Shown here in pieces: positions 37,901 to 51,356 of a stretch of 64,000 nt of DNA. The number at the start of each line of letters is the position of its first letter. Within the stretch, counting starts at the first letter, position 1. Source of the DNA: Trogon surrucura (taxonomy: Eukaryota > Chordata > Aves > Trogoniformes > Trogonidae). The stretch is from positions 10,124,001-10,188,000 of the forward strand of contig CM036626.1 of assembly GCA_020746105.1 (NCBI GenBank). The letters are read 5' to 3'. Made by a program: the position numbers and the translations under genes. The notes under the pieces were generated by a model. That model had not been told where the DNA came from. It worked only from the letters and a program-made list of their open reading frames with translations, and ran no database searches.

Positions 37901-40900
37901 CAGCATCTAAAAAGACACTCAATAAAAGGAAACAGTGTCCCTTCCAATGCTTGCCTGTGCCTGTGTTCTCCATTTAGACCCCCGCCTCAGGGTTTTAATT
38001 CCCTCCACCCTTACTCTCTAGTCGGCCTCAGTGGTCCCGATGTCTCCACTTACTGCTCAGGGCAGAGCTGATCAACTGCAGGTTCTGTGACAGCAACCAA
38101 GCAGCCATTTACAATTCCAACAGCTGTTACTGATTTTGCAGCAGAATCGTGGCAAATCTGTGGTTCAAACCCTCCCTCCTCACACAGAGAAAACAACAGT
38201 TGGAAAAAAAAAAAAAAACCCACATAGAAAAGGGAAGAACTAGGGAAGTTTCATGGATAGAGGCACAGCCTTAGCTGATAACCATTTTGCCTGTGCAAAG
38301 TTAGCAACACAGACTATTGTGCCACGTTAAGTCAACCCTGAGGTCCTGTCTTATCCACGTTCCTTCCTTAGCAGCAGACACCAGAGGAGGGGGAAGTCTG
38401 CAGCCACCTCAACATTAACTCCCGTTCTCCTTTTGAAGAAGCACGTGCCCTGCAGACAGCAGCGCGGTGCGGAGCTACCCCAGGTAACGCAGGAGGAAGG
38501 AGTCAGTGAGGAAGAACATCTCAGTGTTGGTTGAAATGCCGACCCCACCCTCACTTCATGAAGCTATTTCAGCCCTCATGGATCCAAATGGAGGCAGCAG
38601 CACTCCCTCATTCTGCACACTGATGAGGAAACATAAAAATGTTCATAAAAGTGTTTGCTTTACAGGCGGTTCATCAAGGCTATGCATCTACAGTAAGTTT
38701 ACATTAATAGTTATGTTGCTAAAATTCAAGCTCTAGTAAAAACACCGAGTCCTTACATCGGAGTCGTTACAACATCCACCAGACGCACTCCCTTCCAAAC
38801 AGGCTTAAACAATAAGTCTAACAAGATTTTCCTCAGGACAGCTACCCTTTAATCCTTTAGAAGAAATATGGGGTACTACGGGGAAGGGAAGCACCTAACT
38901 CTTTGGAAGGAAACCAGGTAGATTGCCCAGGAGACACACGAGGGGTCAGAATGAAGCAGCAACTTCAGCTCCCTCCCTCTCAAACAAAATCCTACTCCAC
39001 GGCTTAAATGCACACACTTCAGACAAGCCATGTGGTACCCGAGCTCTGCTCTAGGTACAAGGAAAATCGTCAGTTTGCAGACAGGAATGAATCAGTCTTA
39101 TATCCTCTACTGGGCAACAAGATACTGAGCAAGGAGTTCATCAAGATAATTTCCGCAATAAGGCAGAAGCGAGAAGTCTACGGCAAATTATTTTTAGGGT
39201 TTTGTTTCAATGTTTACACGCATCAGCTTTGAACCAACAACTTTTAATTAAAAATGTCAGCAGAAATAATACAAACACTTATGAGTCCTGCTCAACTTGC
39301 AACTCCAAAATATAGTTTTAGTGAATTTAATTGGAACAACAACAAAAAAATTCCAAAAAATAGACTTAATATTAGAAGAACCTCTCGCTCGGCTGTACTG
39401 ACTTCTAACGAAGGTTAGTTTGTGCTCTGTAATCTAAAATTATAATGGACAGGCCGCTCTACTCCCACCTTTTATTCAGTCCTATTTTACTACTCCGAAT
39501 ATATACTACCTAAATTTGTATACTCTTTAACAGTAGTTAATCTTCAATTAAAATACCTAGAGCAGAAACTAAGATAACTGGTTTAAAAGGTAAAAGCTTA
39601 TTGACAAAAAACGTATTCTTCATATTGCCTTTTTTTTAATTCTGCATATTAAAAATGTCATTTTTATGACTTGAAAAAAATCTTCAGGAATAATGAAGGC
39701 TAACAAAAGACTGAAGAGCAGTAATTTAAAAAGCTCCATATGTAGCATCCTGATTACTGTATCAGTCCCATTTCCATAACGAAGGGAGAAGTCACCAAAC
39801 CGCTGCCTGTCCTTTCTGGTGACAAGGAAAGGGCAAAGAGGACAGCGTGTTTTCAAGGCATCATCCTTCAGGCTTCAAGGGAAGAACAAGAAGTCTCCCG
39901 CAGTACAATATGTGGGTGTCAGTGTCCGGCACTTTTCTGGAACACAGTAACCCCAGCACTGGTGGTCCCTGCACATGTACTTAATTTGGAAGCAGCTGGG
40001 TTCAAAAGTTTATCCTCACTTTTTGACCCGCAAAGGTTTAGTGTGTGGGCGTGCACATGAGCGTGTACATCATACCACACAAGCTGAAGATGTGCAGCCA
40101 CAATACACACAGTGTAGGAGCGTTTATGTGTACGCTCTTGCACGCAGAGCATCCTGCATGCTGTTAAACGCCGTAACGCTACCCTGTACGCATCGGGGGG
40201 ACGCGCGTTGCACAAGCATCCCCGCCTTCCCAAGCCAAACGTGGCCAGTCTGCACTTCCAAAGTCACTAAAGCTGCCAGATTTTTTTTGGCATGATTTCA
40301 AAAGGGCACATCAATGAAAAGCCTTTGTTAATTGCAATACTACCTATTTAGATAGAATAGATTCAACGTGCTTCATGCAAAGTGCAACAACGAAATCTGC
40401 AGGTTTGACCACACGAATGTCACTAACTTACCTACCACATGCACGTCTATGTAAAGGATAAACTGGACAGAGAATTATCTTCACATTTATAGTGCTTTTC
40501 ATCACGGATGCAGTGAGCTAAACATGTCAGTGAAGCAGTAAGGGGTGCAGTACGAGAGGGAGGAAAACTCGAAAGCCCAAAGAGCCCGGCAGCCTCTGAG
40601 GCACAGTGAGTTTATGAGCACCAGCGACAAAAGTACAGCCACAGACTGGTGGAACAGTCACACCTCAGAAGAATGAATGTGTTCTCCAGCTGACATCCGA
40701 ATATTTTCTTGAATTGCTCTAAAGTACTCCACAATTGCAGGCAGAAATCCCTGATCTTGGCACAAAGGATATATTTTTCAACCATTTGTCACTTTACAGC
40801 TCAGACACAGAAGCAAGTTAGTGCCTATCAGCTGAGCTTCGATAACTGCGAATACACTCCTCGGCACATCATATGCATGACAGAACATCCTCACTGGGAT

Positions 40901-42324
40901 TTAAAGAGAGATCTAAGGTTATGAATTTATAGCATATTTGTGATGGGGTTTGAGCAGTCAGACAGTCACTATCACAGAGATAACAAACTGACTCATTAAT
41001 CCATGGAAATGTGACAGTATAGTCGAGTGCAATAGTTTTCTCAGCACTTGTGTTATTTTGAAATCTTGAATCAATTGTTTACAGAAGCTCTTCACTTGTG
41101 TTCACAGCAGTAAGTGCTCTACATACCAGTGAATCTTTAATAATTCCTAACGTGCTGCATGTATGAAATAGCAGTTTGTTTCATTTAAACAATACAAAAC
41201 AGCACACACAACAAATGAATAGCTCAGATGAGTGGCAAACAGAAATTTTCAAAACAGAACAAGCACTTCGTTTGTTGATAAAGTTGTAACTTTCAGTCAG
41301 AATTACACAACGGTACACAACGGCAACGCTATTACAAACCAGCTCCAAACACACCACGGGGAAGAACATGTTGTATGCAACACAAATCAAGTACAGTATG
41401 CAGGCATAATGGCATAGAAAATAAAACTTATTTAACAGCAAAGCCCATACACCAGCAACTGGAACTGCAAATTAAACCATAAGATGGTGCCCCAGGGGGA
41501 ACACTTAGCACAAAGACACTACAGATGGCAAATCTACGAAGACCAGACTCATTGACCAATGCCAAAAAAAGGCACGTCTTCAGAAGTTCCAGGGACAAAG
41601 TGAAAAGTTAATGCTCACAGCCACTGTCTGTTTCAAACTTTCTCCTGACCTAAAAGCCTATCGAGCTTTCCAGGGAAACGTGCAGTCTTCAACAAAAATA
41701 TACGTTACTTTAGCATCAGATCTGATCCCCCAAAAGGTGAAAAACACGGGTAACAGCCGTTCAAGAAAACAAAAATTGTACTTTCATTGTTATACGGTAA
41801 CCGTAAAATCTAGTGCAACAGTCAAAGGGAACGCTTCCTATTTTTGTTTCAACACAACGGTACCCAACTCCTTTACAAAACATCCAAAACAAAAATAATA
41901 AATAATTCCAGTGTATTACTAAGGCAGACAAAACTCACCAAGCGATAAGAGAGAAAATCACAGGCTCTCCGATGCCAGGCAGGCCCCCAGGCTGGCAGCT
42001 CTGTGCAAGGGGTTCCAGCGCTTGCTGCGCCCTGTAGCCGGCACAGCACATTTATTCTCTCAGAAGTAAACTGGGTTCTACCCGTTTTGTAAGCATAAAT
42101 TGGGAGTAACTCCAGACATTCAACAGTTGAAATGAGAATACAACTGAACCAATAACTGCTGCTCGTACCAAGGAAAACAAATGAACGAGTCTGGCCTTAC
42201 AGAAGCTCCAAAACTGTACCACAACTTGCTCTCAAGTTCTTACAGCCCCAACGGCAGACTTTTGGATTGGAGATGAAGAAATCCAAGTCCAGGCAGTTTT
42301 GCTTATTTGCCTTCTATCGCTTCA
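34922..42324. other. Intronic sequence, nothing recognised
   Basis: Contains an A15 tract (38204-38218), a small two-copy 10-bp repeat (41305-41324) and a CpG-enriched patch at about 40040-40220. No exon, RNA gene or TE with recognisable consensus. Confidence 0.45.
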
Positions 42325-42400
42325 TGGTATTATTTCATCTCTGTCATCACTTACAAAATGAGGCTAATAATGCTACAATCCTTTATACAATACCTTGAAA
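42325..42400 (+). mobile_element. MIR-like SINE 3' remnant
   Basis: TTTCATCTCTGTCATCACTT followed by ACAAAATGAGGCTAATAATGC and CTTTATACAATACC parallels the MIR/L2 3' end (tttccccatctgtaaaatggggataataat). Short and diverged. Confidence 0.35.
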
Positions 42401-42553
42401 CAGACAGCCCTTTTTTAAACTGAAGAAAAGCCACGTACTACTTGAGTTTACAAAGTGTCATTGTTGATGAAACAGCCTGTTCCTTTTAATTTCATGTTTA
42501 AACAATTCCACTGAGGTCTGAAGATCTTGATTTATTTCTGATTTTACAAACGC

Positions 42554-42569
42554 AAAAAAAAAAAAAAAA
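42554..42569 (+). repeat. A16 homopolymer
   Basis: Sixteen consecutive A, immediately followed by GTTTTTTG. No obvious retroposed copy lies upstream of it. Confidence 0.9.
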
Positions 42570-43119
42570 GTTTTTTGTGGAGATGTAATTCATGAGTTTA
42601 ACATTTCATCAAATATGCTTTTGTTAAGTGCAGTTGAGCAGGCACATTACTCAAGGTCATAAACTTTAAGTCAAATCACAGGCAACTGAGCAGCTCCCGT
42701 CCTTTCTATGGTCTCTGCGCCTACCACAGAAGGCTAATTACTTTATAACAAAACTCAAGAAGTGTATTTTTCCCCCTAAAGCCATATTTGTTCATTGTTT
42801 CACTATTTCTGCTTCCAGAGCATGAATTCATGTCTGTAATTCACATTTTCCCATCAGAACCACAGTGCTTGACCTATCCTTACACCAGCAAGAAGAATCA
42901 TGTTGACAGTAAATTACATCCTTAAGAAGCATTAACTTCTGTTTGATGTGAAATTTAAACCACAACAAAAGAAAACTAGATACAGAGTTCAAAAGTCAAA
43001 TAAGGATCACAAGTATCTCTCAGCCTGCGTAGGCTGCGTGTCTTTCCAGGGTCGCTGGTAAGAAAAAAACAACCCACTCTAAATCCTTTATATTTTCTAG
43101 AAAATTAAGAATAACGGTT

Positions 43120-43410
43120 ACTACCAGTTTCTGTATCTGCACTCTCATTATGGCTATTTTTTTGGTCCACAGTATATAGAGAAAGTCATTAATAGCCATC
43201 TATATCTATTTCTTCTAGAATATATATTGAGAGAGAAATTTTCTACTTTTTATCTGTTATTTTGGGAGAGAGCCTATAAAAATCTTTGGGACATGTACAT
43301 TCACTATTCCCATATTTTTCTCCAAAATTGTTCACGATGAGGATAAAAATCTTATGGCTAGCTTTTCTTTTTGCTATAAAACTTAACTGGAAAAAGGTTT
43401 AATTTAAAAC
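43120..43410. promoter_or_regulatory. AT-rich candidate non-coding element
   Basis: TTATCT (GATA on the minus strand), TTCTAGAATATATATTG and CATTAATAGCC occur in a non-repetitive AT-rich block. The evidence is weak. Confidence 0.2.
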
Positions 43411-46400
43411 TGTATGCGGCACGAGCCAAGAGCTGCTGCTGCTGTGGCATTACAGGTTAGAAAGGACGGACACCGCCTGCAGAACATCTTCCTTGGCACA
43501 GTTCTGTAGGGTACCCTCACCTCGTACATCCAAACGCCGAGTGTCACTAAGGGCAATGGAGAACAGCTTGTGGAACTCTGCCAGTTACATTATCTTGCTG
43601 CGGCAGGAACACTGATGTGTATCAAGTCCTTTGAAATGGGGAAAGTCCTGTCACAACACGATGTTCTGAAGGTGTCAGGAGAGAGTGAAAAAAGAAAAAG
43701 ATGTATTTGCTAAAAACTCAATCTTTTTGTGTCCCAAACAAGTGTAAGACGCTAGAAATTAAGGAGAATTATTAGATCATCCAGGGAACATTTCAATCTA
43801 ACATATTTCCTGAAAGTTTATTTCTAGTTACCTTTCCAGACTTTTACAAGTCTTAAGAGATTAGGTAACCACCAGATTTCTTCTGAAGATTAAGCCCCAT
43901 CTGAGAATGACCATAATAGACTGAAATACATCATTACCACAAGTAATTAAAAAAAAAATTATCAACAGTCAATAACAACAGGCTACTGGCTGACCCGATA
44001 GCTAACCTGAAATCAAAACAGTGCAAATGTTCCAGGAGATGGTCTCGTGACAGTGCCTCACAAAAAACACTGGAGTCCACTGCACTGCCATCAATGTGAT
44101 GCCAACTTATTTAATCTCTCTACATCTCTGCACCGTGTCTTTGGAACATCGGTGATACCTTCCTCCACTGGTTTAGAAAAGGATAAGCTCCTTCTGCTTG
44201 TGAAGCACTCAGGTGCTAGCAGGACTACCCCTACAAAGTGTCACGGGAAAGGACTTGAAATTGTTACTGTCCATTATACTCATATTCATATAAGGAACAG
44301 AGCAATAAAATTCACATATGAATGTATAAAAGATTGAACTGTCCAGCCTTGCCCAGAAGTATGTCAGACAAGAACACTGCATGTAATGCATTCAGTGCCA
44401 GAGCTCAACAGTCTTCTGCAAAACAACATGCCCTAACCCCTTCGCCTTGTACTGAGATTGGCATATTGTGGCAAGTAATTCAAGCATCTAAGCTCTTTGA
44501 ATTCACTGTTGCATTGAATATATTACTTTTGTCACTCCTGTGGGTTTTTTTTCCTTTGTAACATTTGCAGATAAACAGTCCTGTTAAAGTAAATACTTTC
44601 CTCATCTAAGCAACAAGTTAGACTGTTATGAAGAGTAAGGATCTAGGGAAATCCACAATTATAACATCAGCTCCATTTTTAGGACAAGTCCCAAGATGTG
44701 CTGACATAAAAAAAAGTAATGGAAATATAGAAATAAAAGTCTCAGGGTATTGTTTTGTACCAAAATAGATATTTCTATTTTTAGCAGGAAAAAAAAATAA
44801 TAATAAAAAACAACCAGCACAATCCAGCAAACGTATTGCTGAACTGTGACCGTGACTGGTCTGGAAAAGGGAGTTCCCCGACTATCTGTCAACCTCACCC
44901 AAAAAAAAGAAGTGGAGTTCGCTCTTCAGGAAATCAGTAACTGAAAGCAGTGTCATAATATACAGCCAGAGCAAATGGAAAAAAAAGTGGTAGTACACTC
45001 TCCTTCTAGATGTTAACAACTATGTCTGGTAGGAAAAGAGGGGAGATCAGGGGCTGCACTGGGATACAAAATGCCAATAGCATGGGCTGGTGTTCTGGGT
45101 GCCGGAAACATCCACTTCTCAAGACCTGGAACACACAGGGATCATACACAGCACTCCCAAGAGCAGCCAAAACTCATTGTCTTGGGTCAGTGTTAAGCAA
45201 AAGGCCACGCTGAAATTCACGAAACCTCTTTGGACACAACACAGTGAAATCGAAAGGCACGGATGTGCAAACTGCAGCTCCATCTTCCTCCGAGCACCAC
45301 ACAGAGCTTTCCTTTGTAAAGCCTTGGCTGCGAGCCCGCTGGTTTCACCAGTGAATGCTGAGACGAGCTGTAAAGGATTTGTATTTGTGGAAGCACACTG
45401 AGAAAGTGCCTGGAAAGTGCCAGTACACGTCTGAAATGCCACCAGCCCGTACAGTCTTAAAAATCACACGCAGCATTAAGAAAGAGGTTGATAGTTAGCA
45501 CACAAATAAAACGGGTCTAACAAACCCAATTATATAAAGGAAATAAATGTGTAACTACTGCAATCTTCGCCTTTTCAGGATGACCAAATACAGCACACTG
45601 GATCAGCTTTCAGTTCTCAGCAAGGCTGGGGGAAGGGGAAACACTCGTTTAACAGTTGGTCCCATTTAGTCATACAAAGCTGGAAGGAGGCGAAAGGGTA
45701 ATAATTCAGCGATGAAGAAACTCTAAAGACCTAGAAAAGCATGGCAGCCTCCAGAGATGGAGCTTGCCAAAAGGTTATTTTGGGGACGGACAGGGCTACA
45801 AAAGCTGCTATTAAGCTTCAATCCTTAAAATAAGCCCATAAACTCAGAAAATATTTATCTGGAAGGGTGGCAGCCCAATAAAAGTTTTACGAATGTTTTA
45901 AAACTGCCCTGTCAAGGAGCTAGCCACTCGGTCACCTCCCTCCCTCCCTCCTAAAAACCAGCACACACAAGAAAGCAGACTCGTGTCAGGTTCTCAAGCA
46001 GGAATGACACGACAGCCTGAAAAATGGCTCCGCGCCTCCTGCACCCCTTCCCGAAGCCAGGAGTGCACCCGCGCGTCCCCCTCTCTCCCGGCCCTGCCAC
46101 AGCCTTCCCTCCCCTACGGTTGGAGACCGGCATCGCCAAACCATCACCTGCCTCTACCTGTCTTCTCCTCCCTGTTCACCACCACCTGTTGTGCAAGGTG
46201 AAAAAAAAACCAATAAAATCAGTATATATAAGGGCCACCATGGGGAAATACAAAATCAAGCTGGTTTTAAAAGTTCTTATTTCTAAAAGCATCTTGGATC
46301 CAGAGGCTGTAAGAACATATGGCTCGTGCTTCTCAAATGAACAGGTCACTACTAATTTGGCACTGTCTTATGGAGATGGACAGCAGGCCAAGTGTAAAGG

Positions 46401-47639
46401 GACAAGAAAGGACCACTTCGGACTTCCAGTGTCCCATTTTTGTTAATACTTAAAGACTTAAGCGGAAAACCAAGCTGAGTAACACAAAGATAGTGAATTT
46501 AAACAAAAGAACGTAAAATTCATTTAAGAAATTTTGTACAAAGCCCAGAAATGCCAGACGGAAGAGGGACGCTATTTCTCCCTCCTGCCACTCATTTTTT
46601 CCTTTTCTAAGTCCCCACCATCACCAAACCCAAAACACCGCACAGAGCTCAGCAAAAGGATGCTTTGCATCCTCCTCAAAGTCCAGGGGAAAATAAAAAC
46701 AGGCAGCAAAATCAAAATGGGATGGAAGACAAGAGCTAGTGACCAACAAAAATCTGTCTGCAGCCAACCAGACTCTCAGGGCTCACATGCAGAACTGTTT
46801 CCACAATAACCAGGTCTGATTGTAACAAACAACTTGCAGAAAAAATAAAACTTCAGTTTGTTCACAGTCATCCTAGGCAATGCCATCCTATGTGACTCCT
46901 TTAACTTCTTTTTCGAGTAAAATGGTTACAGACTTAAAACCAGCCCAACCCTCCACCAGACAAAAACCCCCAACCTCAAGGCTGGCACTGGCTCGTGCGA
47001 TGGAGCACCGGGGAGTCCCCAGGCCGGTGGCAGTGACGTGAGGCTGTGGCCAGGCCAGGGATGGTTGGTAAGACAGATGTTTTCTATCAGCATCATGTCT
47101 GCACTGTTACAGATTTTAAGATATATTGTGTTACTCCATCTGTCTTACTGAATTGTCCATCTTGTAAAATTCTTTTAATTATGTTATTTTATTCTTGTTA
47201 TCTGCATTACCTAAATTATTTATACTATTATAACCTTGGTTTCAAATACTGGCTATAAACATTGTCGCAGCAGTTATTAGGTAGGGATTCTTACACATAC
47301 ACACATACAGATGAATAATTTACATTACAACTGTTCTGAAATGCTGTAACGTGATTTTGTTTCCCCAACACATTCCTCTACCAAAAAGGAAAAAAAAAAA
47401 ACAACTAGAGGGAGTAGATCCAATCTGCTTTCCCCTGGGATCTCACAGCAGCAATTTTCCTGAAGATGGCACAACACAGTCCCGCATTTGAAGCCTCTCA
47501 GGCCACTTCTTTCTGGGGGAGCGGCACAGTTGCTGAGCCAGAGTTTGGCAGGAGTAAGTGCTCAGTTAGATTAAGTTTCAGCGTAATGTTCTCGATAGGA
47601 ATCGGAGCACCATCCCTAAAGTGCAACGGGAGGGTAAAA
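43411..47639. other. Intronic sequence, nothing recognised
   Basis: Includes a (CTCC)n-type pyrimidine run at 45935-45951. The 140-codon frame at 46024-46446 has no recognisable domain or splice logic. Confidence 0.45.
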
Positions 47640-47890
47640 CGCCAACCATCAAGATAGATGGTTTGTTTTTATTTTTATAGAGATTTTCTAAACCTCAACT
47701 TTCACCTCTCGGCTCCCTCCCCCTCCTGTTCTCAGTCACCTCCAATAGCCCATCTGTCTGCTTCATTTAATAGAAACCTACATTTCCTAGCTAATGGACG
47801 CATTTGGCTAAGAAGATAATCTCTTTGTGTTCGCTTCAGTTATCACATTCCTCTTATCATATTAATACAGATTAAATACAAAACCCAACA
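47640..47890. promoter_or_regulatory. Candidate regulatory block with clustered GATA sites
   Basis: Three GATA sites fall in 46 bp: AGATAA (47814-47819), TTATCA (47840-47845) and CTTATC (47853-47858). AGATAG is upstream near 47652, and homeodomain-like CTAATGG is nearby. Clustered GATA sites beside the presumed GATA2 neighbourhood suggest autoregulation, which is inference. Confidence 0.35.
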
Positions 47891-48235
47891 CTTAAGTCAG
47901 ACCCCACACGTTATGTAAAAGTGACAAGATGTTCGTATTTTGGCACTTTGAAACCTCAGCCAGCATGGAAGCAGCCTCCCCCTCCCACTGCGAACACCTC
48001 ACCTTTCAGCTGGGATGCCACCCATACGGATTTTTACACGACAGGATACTTGAATATCTGAGACCACCGGACAAAGTTCAGGTTTCCGGAAAAGCTCTAG
48101 AACTAGCACAAAGCTATCGCAAAAAAACCATGACATTGCAGGTCAAGCAGCACGATGCTGGGGGTTTACAAGACAGGAGGGGTCAGTACAGATCTTAGTG
48201 CTCTCAGAAGTGTCTGGTAGCAATTCACAGCTCAG

Positions 48236-48310
48236 GTTCATGCCTCAGTTTCCCCCACCTGTATACAAGGATCTCCCACAGGCCGTCATGTAGGTGTGCA
48301 GTTAGGTTAC
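48236..48310 (+). mobile_element. MIR-like SINE 3' remnant
   Basis: TTCATGCCTCAGTTTCCCCC, ACCTGTATACAAGGATCTCC, CACAGGCCGTCATGTAG follow the MIR 3' consensus tgcctcagtttccccatctgtaaaatggggatctcacagggttgttgtg. Confidence 0.5.
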
Positions 48311-51300
48311 GGACATCTGTTTGGGTCTGCATGGCTATAGACTGCAGTTGCCACAGAAAAATTAAGTACAAATCGCCAGACATCAACTCAGCAAAAACCA
48401 GTTCAACAAATTCTGGGATTTAAGCCAACTTCATAACATGTCACATTTTAAAAGCAGCCGGTCACACACATGATAAAGCACACTTCTGACCCTGAGCAAA
48501 GTCATCCTCAAATTCCAGAACAACTCCACTCATCAGAACTATATTGTAACAAGACTCAGACAAACCTGCACCATTCCCTTCCCACGTCTCACACAGCCAC
48601 CATCAGCCCTGTGTGAAGGAGGAAAACAGGGATATGACAGCCATGGAGATGAACCTCATGAGATACATGGTCTAACTCACTGTGCTGTTCAACATGTAAC
48701 CATCACCAATTTTTACTTAAAAACTATTAACATGTCTACTTATTTACTCAGGGTTTATTCCGTTCAATTTAATGGACTACTGTTGCCAAGTCAATAGAAG
48801 CACAAAGTAGTAAAACTTAACCTCAGAGTTCTGGTGAAATCAGTCACGTATGTCACTGATTTTTCAAAACTGCAATTCAGTAAGAGTCTAAGTTATATGT
48901 TCTAGTCAACTTTGTGTGCACAGTAATTACATACACTACACACACAAATTATTTCCGAGCTAGTGAAGGCAGACCCAGCGCTCCAACCGCTCCAATTACA
49001 TCCCCTTTTCCTAGAGACCAGGTACAAGCTGCAGAGACTCCACTCAGCCAGTACCTTTCCTAAAACGGGACGCAACACCTCCTGAGCAACTCTGGAGCAG
49101 ATGAGGTTATACCATGGTCAGGAAAGCTCCCCTGGGATGTCAAGAAGGCTAACCTAACCTTCCGAGATCCGTATAAACAAACAGCTGAACACGGAGAGCC
49201 TTGAACCGAGGGACTGCTGTTTACCTAACCCCTGAACTGCGCAAGACATCAATCCCTGCCTTATTAAAGAAACGCATACGCCAGCCAGGCACGCCAGCCT
49301 GATCAGCTCTCTCCCGTTCACAGCTTCTCCGGGGTCGGAGGAAGTTCCAACAGGCCCTGTTCCATAAATAAAATCCTTCTGGCTGGCGATAACTAAATTG
49401 TATTAAGACTGGCTCAGACAGCTTCAATTAGAAGTAATCGGCAGGGGTGGACTGAAATACCCTCCATCAATTTGCTTACAGCTGGTCTTTTCCTCCGCTT
49501 CCATCCCAAACCAATTCTAACTACCTGGTTCAATGAAAGTAGCAGGGAATTCATAACATGCTTCCACTTATCAGATGCGTAACCCATATGCATGTGTGTC
49601 CTGAAATCAAAACCATATCTAGTATAAGAGTAAAAGCTTTAAGTACAGAGAGACTCACGACAGGAGATTCTCGACCATCAGCAAGTAAAACCAGGAAACT
49701 TTGGATTCCGAAATCAACCAAACTCATTTGCCAAACTCGACAGCACAGTCTCCTTACAAATATCAATGTTATTTCTCTAAGATTTTGAGCTTTAAAAAAG
49801 ATGTTTAAAATCTGTTGTTAATCTACTTATAATTTTTTCCAAACACCAAATAAAATTTATTTTTTTCCCATGCTTATAAGAAACAAGTTCTAAATGAGAA
49901 TCACTCCTGCTTTTTCTCCAGCATATATTTACTCTGAAACCTAATCATATATTTAAGAGTAAATACTAGTGAAATTCACGATCATCAACCGGACAGAAAT
50001 AAAGTTATTCTATTTTCACAGGTGTGAGAAATTAAATTGATTTTTTCATAGAAATAAACTGGCAAACATTAAAAGACATAAGTTTTATGATTTTCTCAAA
50101 AAACTTTAATTTCTATTTGGCCTTCATAAGGCTTAGTCAATGGAAAAGTGTTCTTAAAATATTTAACAACTCTTATAATTAAGGGAAACCCCAGACAGAG
50201 CTGGGGTCATTAAATTCAAGCTTCAGTTTCACTTAAAGTACAAAATAAAAATGCTGATAATTTACTGAATAAGTCAATCTTGCTCTGAACGTGCATAATT
50301 TCAAGAAAGAAAAATAAAAACCCACAGCTAAACCCAATTACATTGTGTCCCCAAACTACTTAGTGCATAATAAGGAAAATATGTAGAAAAACTAGGGGGG
50401 AAAAAAGTCATAGATTGGGGAAACCAGGCATCAATTTCCACATGAACTCCAGAGGGACTATAATCTTCGTACATCTTCTGAGGAGGTACTTGTGAGAACA
50501 GTCAACTGTAATGAGCCATGAAAAGAAAATCCTCAGCTCATGATATACAGCCTGCTCCTGTCAGCAGGAACTCCCATTCTTCAGCACGTTTGCAGTCCTT
50601 GAAAATGTCTTTCTTTCTCTCATGTCTGCAGTGTTACCTGGCACACGCTGCTTGGCACAGCCCGTGTTACCCTTGTGCTAGCTTGAAAAGATAATTCATT
50701 GCAATCAAAGAAAACAAATGCATATTCTTCATGTTTTAGTATCTATCCCGATGAGCGGGTGGGTACTTCAGGAACACGCCGGCAAACAGCCCCTTTGCCC
50801 TACATTAACCGGTCAAATTAGAAAAAAGGAATGTTCTTGTTCTTTCACAGACAGAAAACTGAGAAGGTAGATGAATACCTTCAGAAGTTAATACATACCT
50901 GGCAGCAAAATCACGTACCAAATTAAAAATACTCAGGTGGACAGGAAAGGTTTGTACCACACAAACAGTGTTCTTCATTTATATACAAAGAGACAGTTTA
51001 GGATGAAACAAGAAAATAATTGACGGGACAGGCACAGGTCTACTTTCTCAGTTCAGGGTTCTACAGCTGTTCATGTATTTACTTGCAGAAAAAAAAAAAA
51101 AAAAAAAGAGTGGCTGAGGCTGCTCAGGGTTGTGTGGGCAAGGATGGTGGCAGAGAAAGGGGCCGTAGAAGAAAAAGTAAATGCCAGAGAGGGAATTGAG
51201 TGGGAACAGGAGAGAGAGATTAGGGCAAGAAACCAGGAATATTTAACTGGGTAGCTCTTCAGTTGTAAATGGAAAGAACAAGTTCTATAAATTACTACAT

Positions 51301-51328
51301 CATCTTTAATTCCTAATTCGGAGTAGTT
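48311..51328. other. Intronic sequence, little recognised
   Basis: An A19 homopolymer lies at 51089-51107. I found no TE consensus or exon. Confidence 0.45.
51089..51107 (+). repeat. A19 homopolymer
   Basis: Nineteen consecutive A, flanked by GCAG and GAGTGG. Likely length-polymorphic. Confidence 0.9.
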
Positions 51329-51356
51329 GGGGGAGATAAGGGAAAAAGGGGTGGGG
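51329..51356 (+). other. Potential G-quadruplex containing a GATA motif
   Basis: G runs of 5, 3, 4 and 4 with loops AGATAA, AAAAA and T satisfy the canonical G3+N1-7 rule on the plus strand, which is the EEFSEC template strand. The first loop is itself a GATA consensus (51334-51339). Confidence 0.75.

Noticed and set aside
44100-44160. Possible further MIR-like remnant
   Set aside because: Only scattered similarity to the MIR 3' end; too weak to call.
46024-46446. 140-codon plus-strand frame rich in proline
   Set aside because: Proline comes from a C-rich stretch; no domain or conserved motif.
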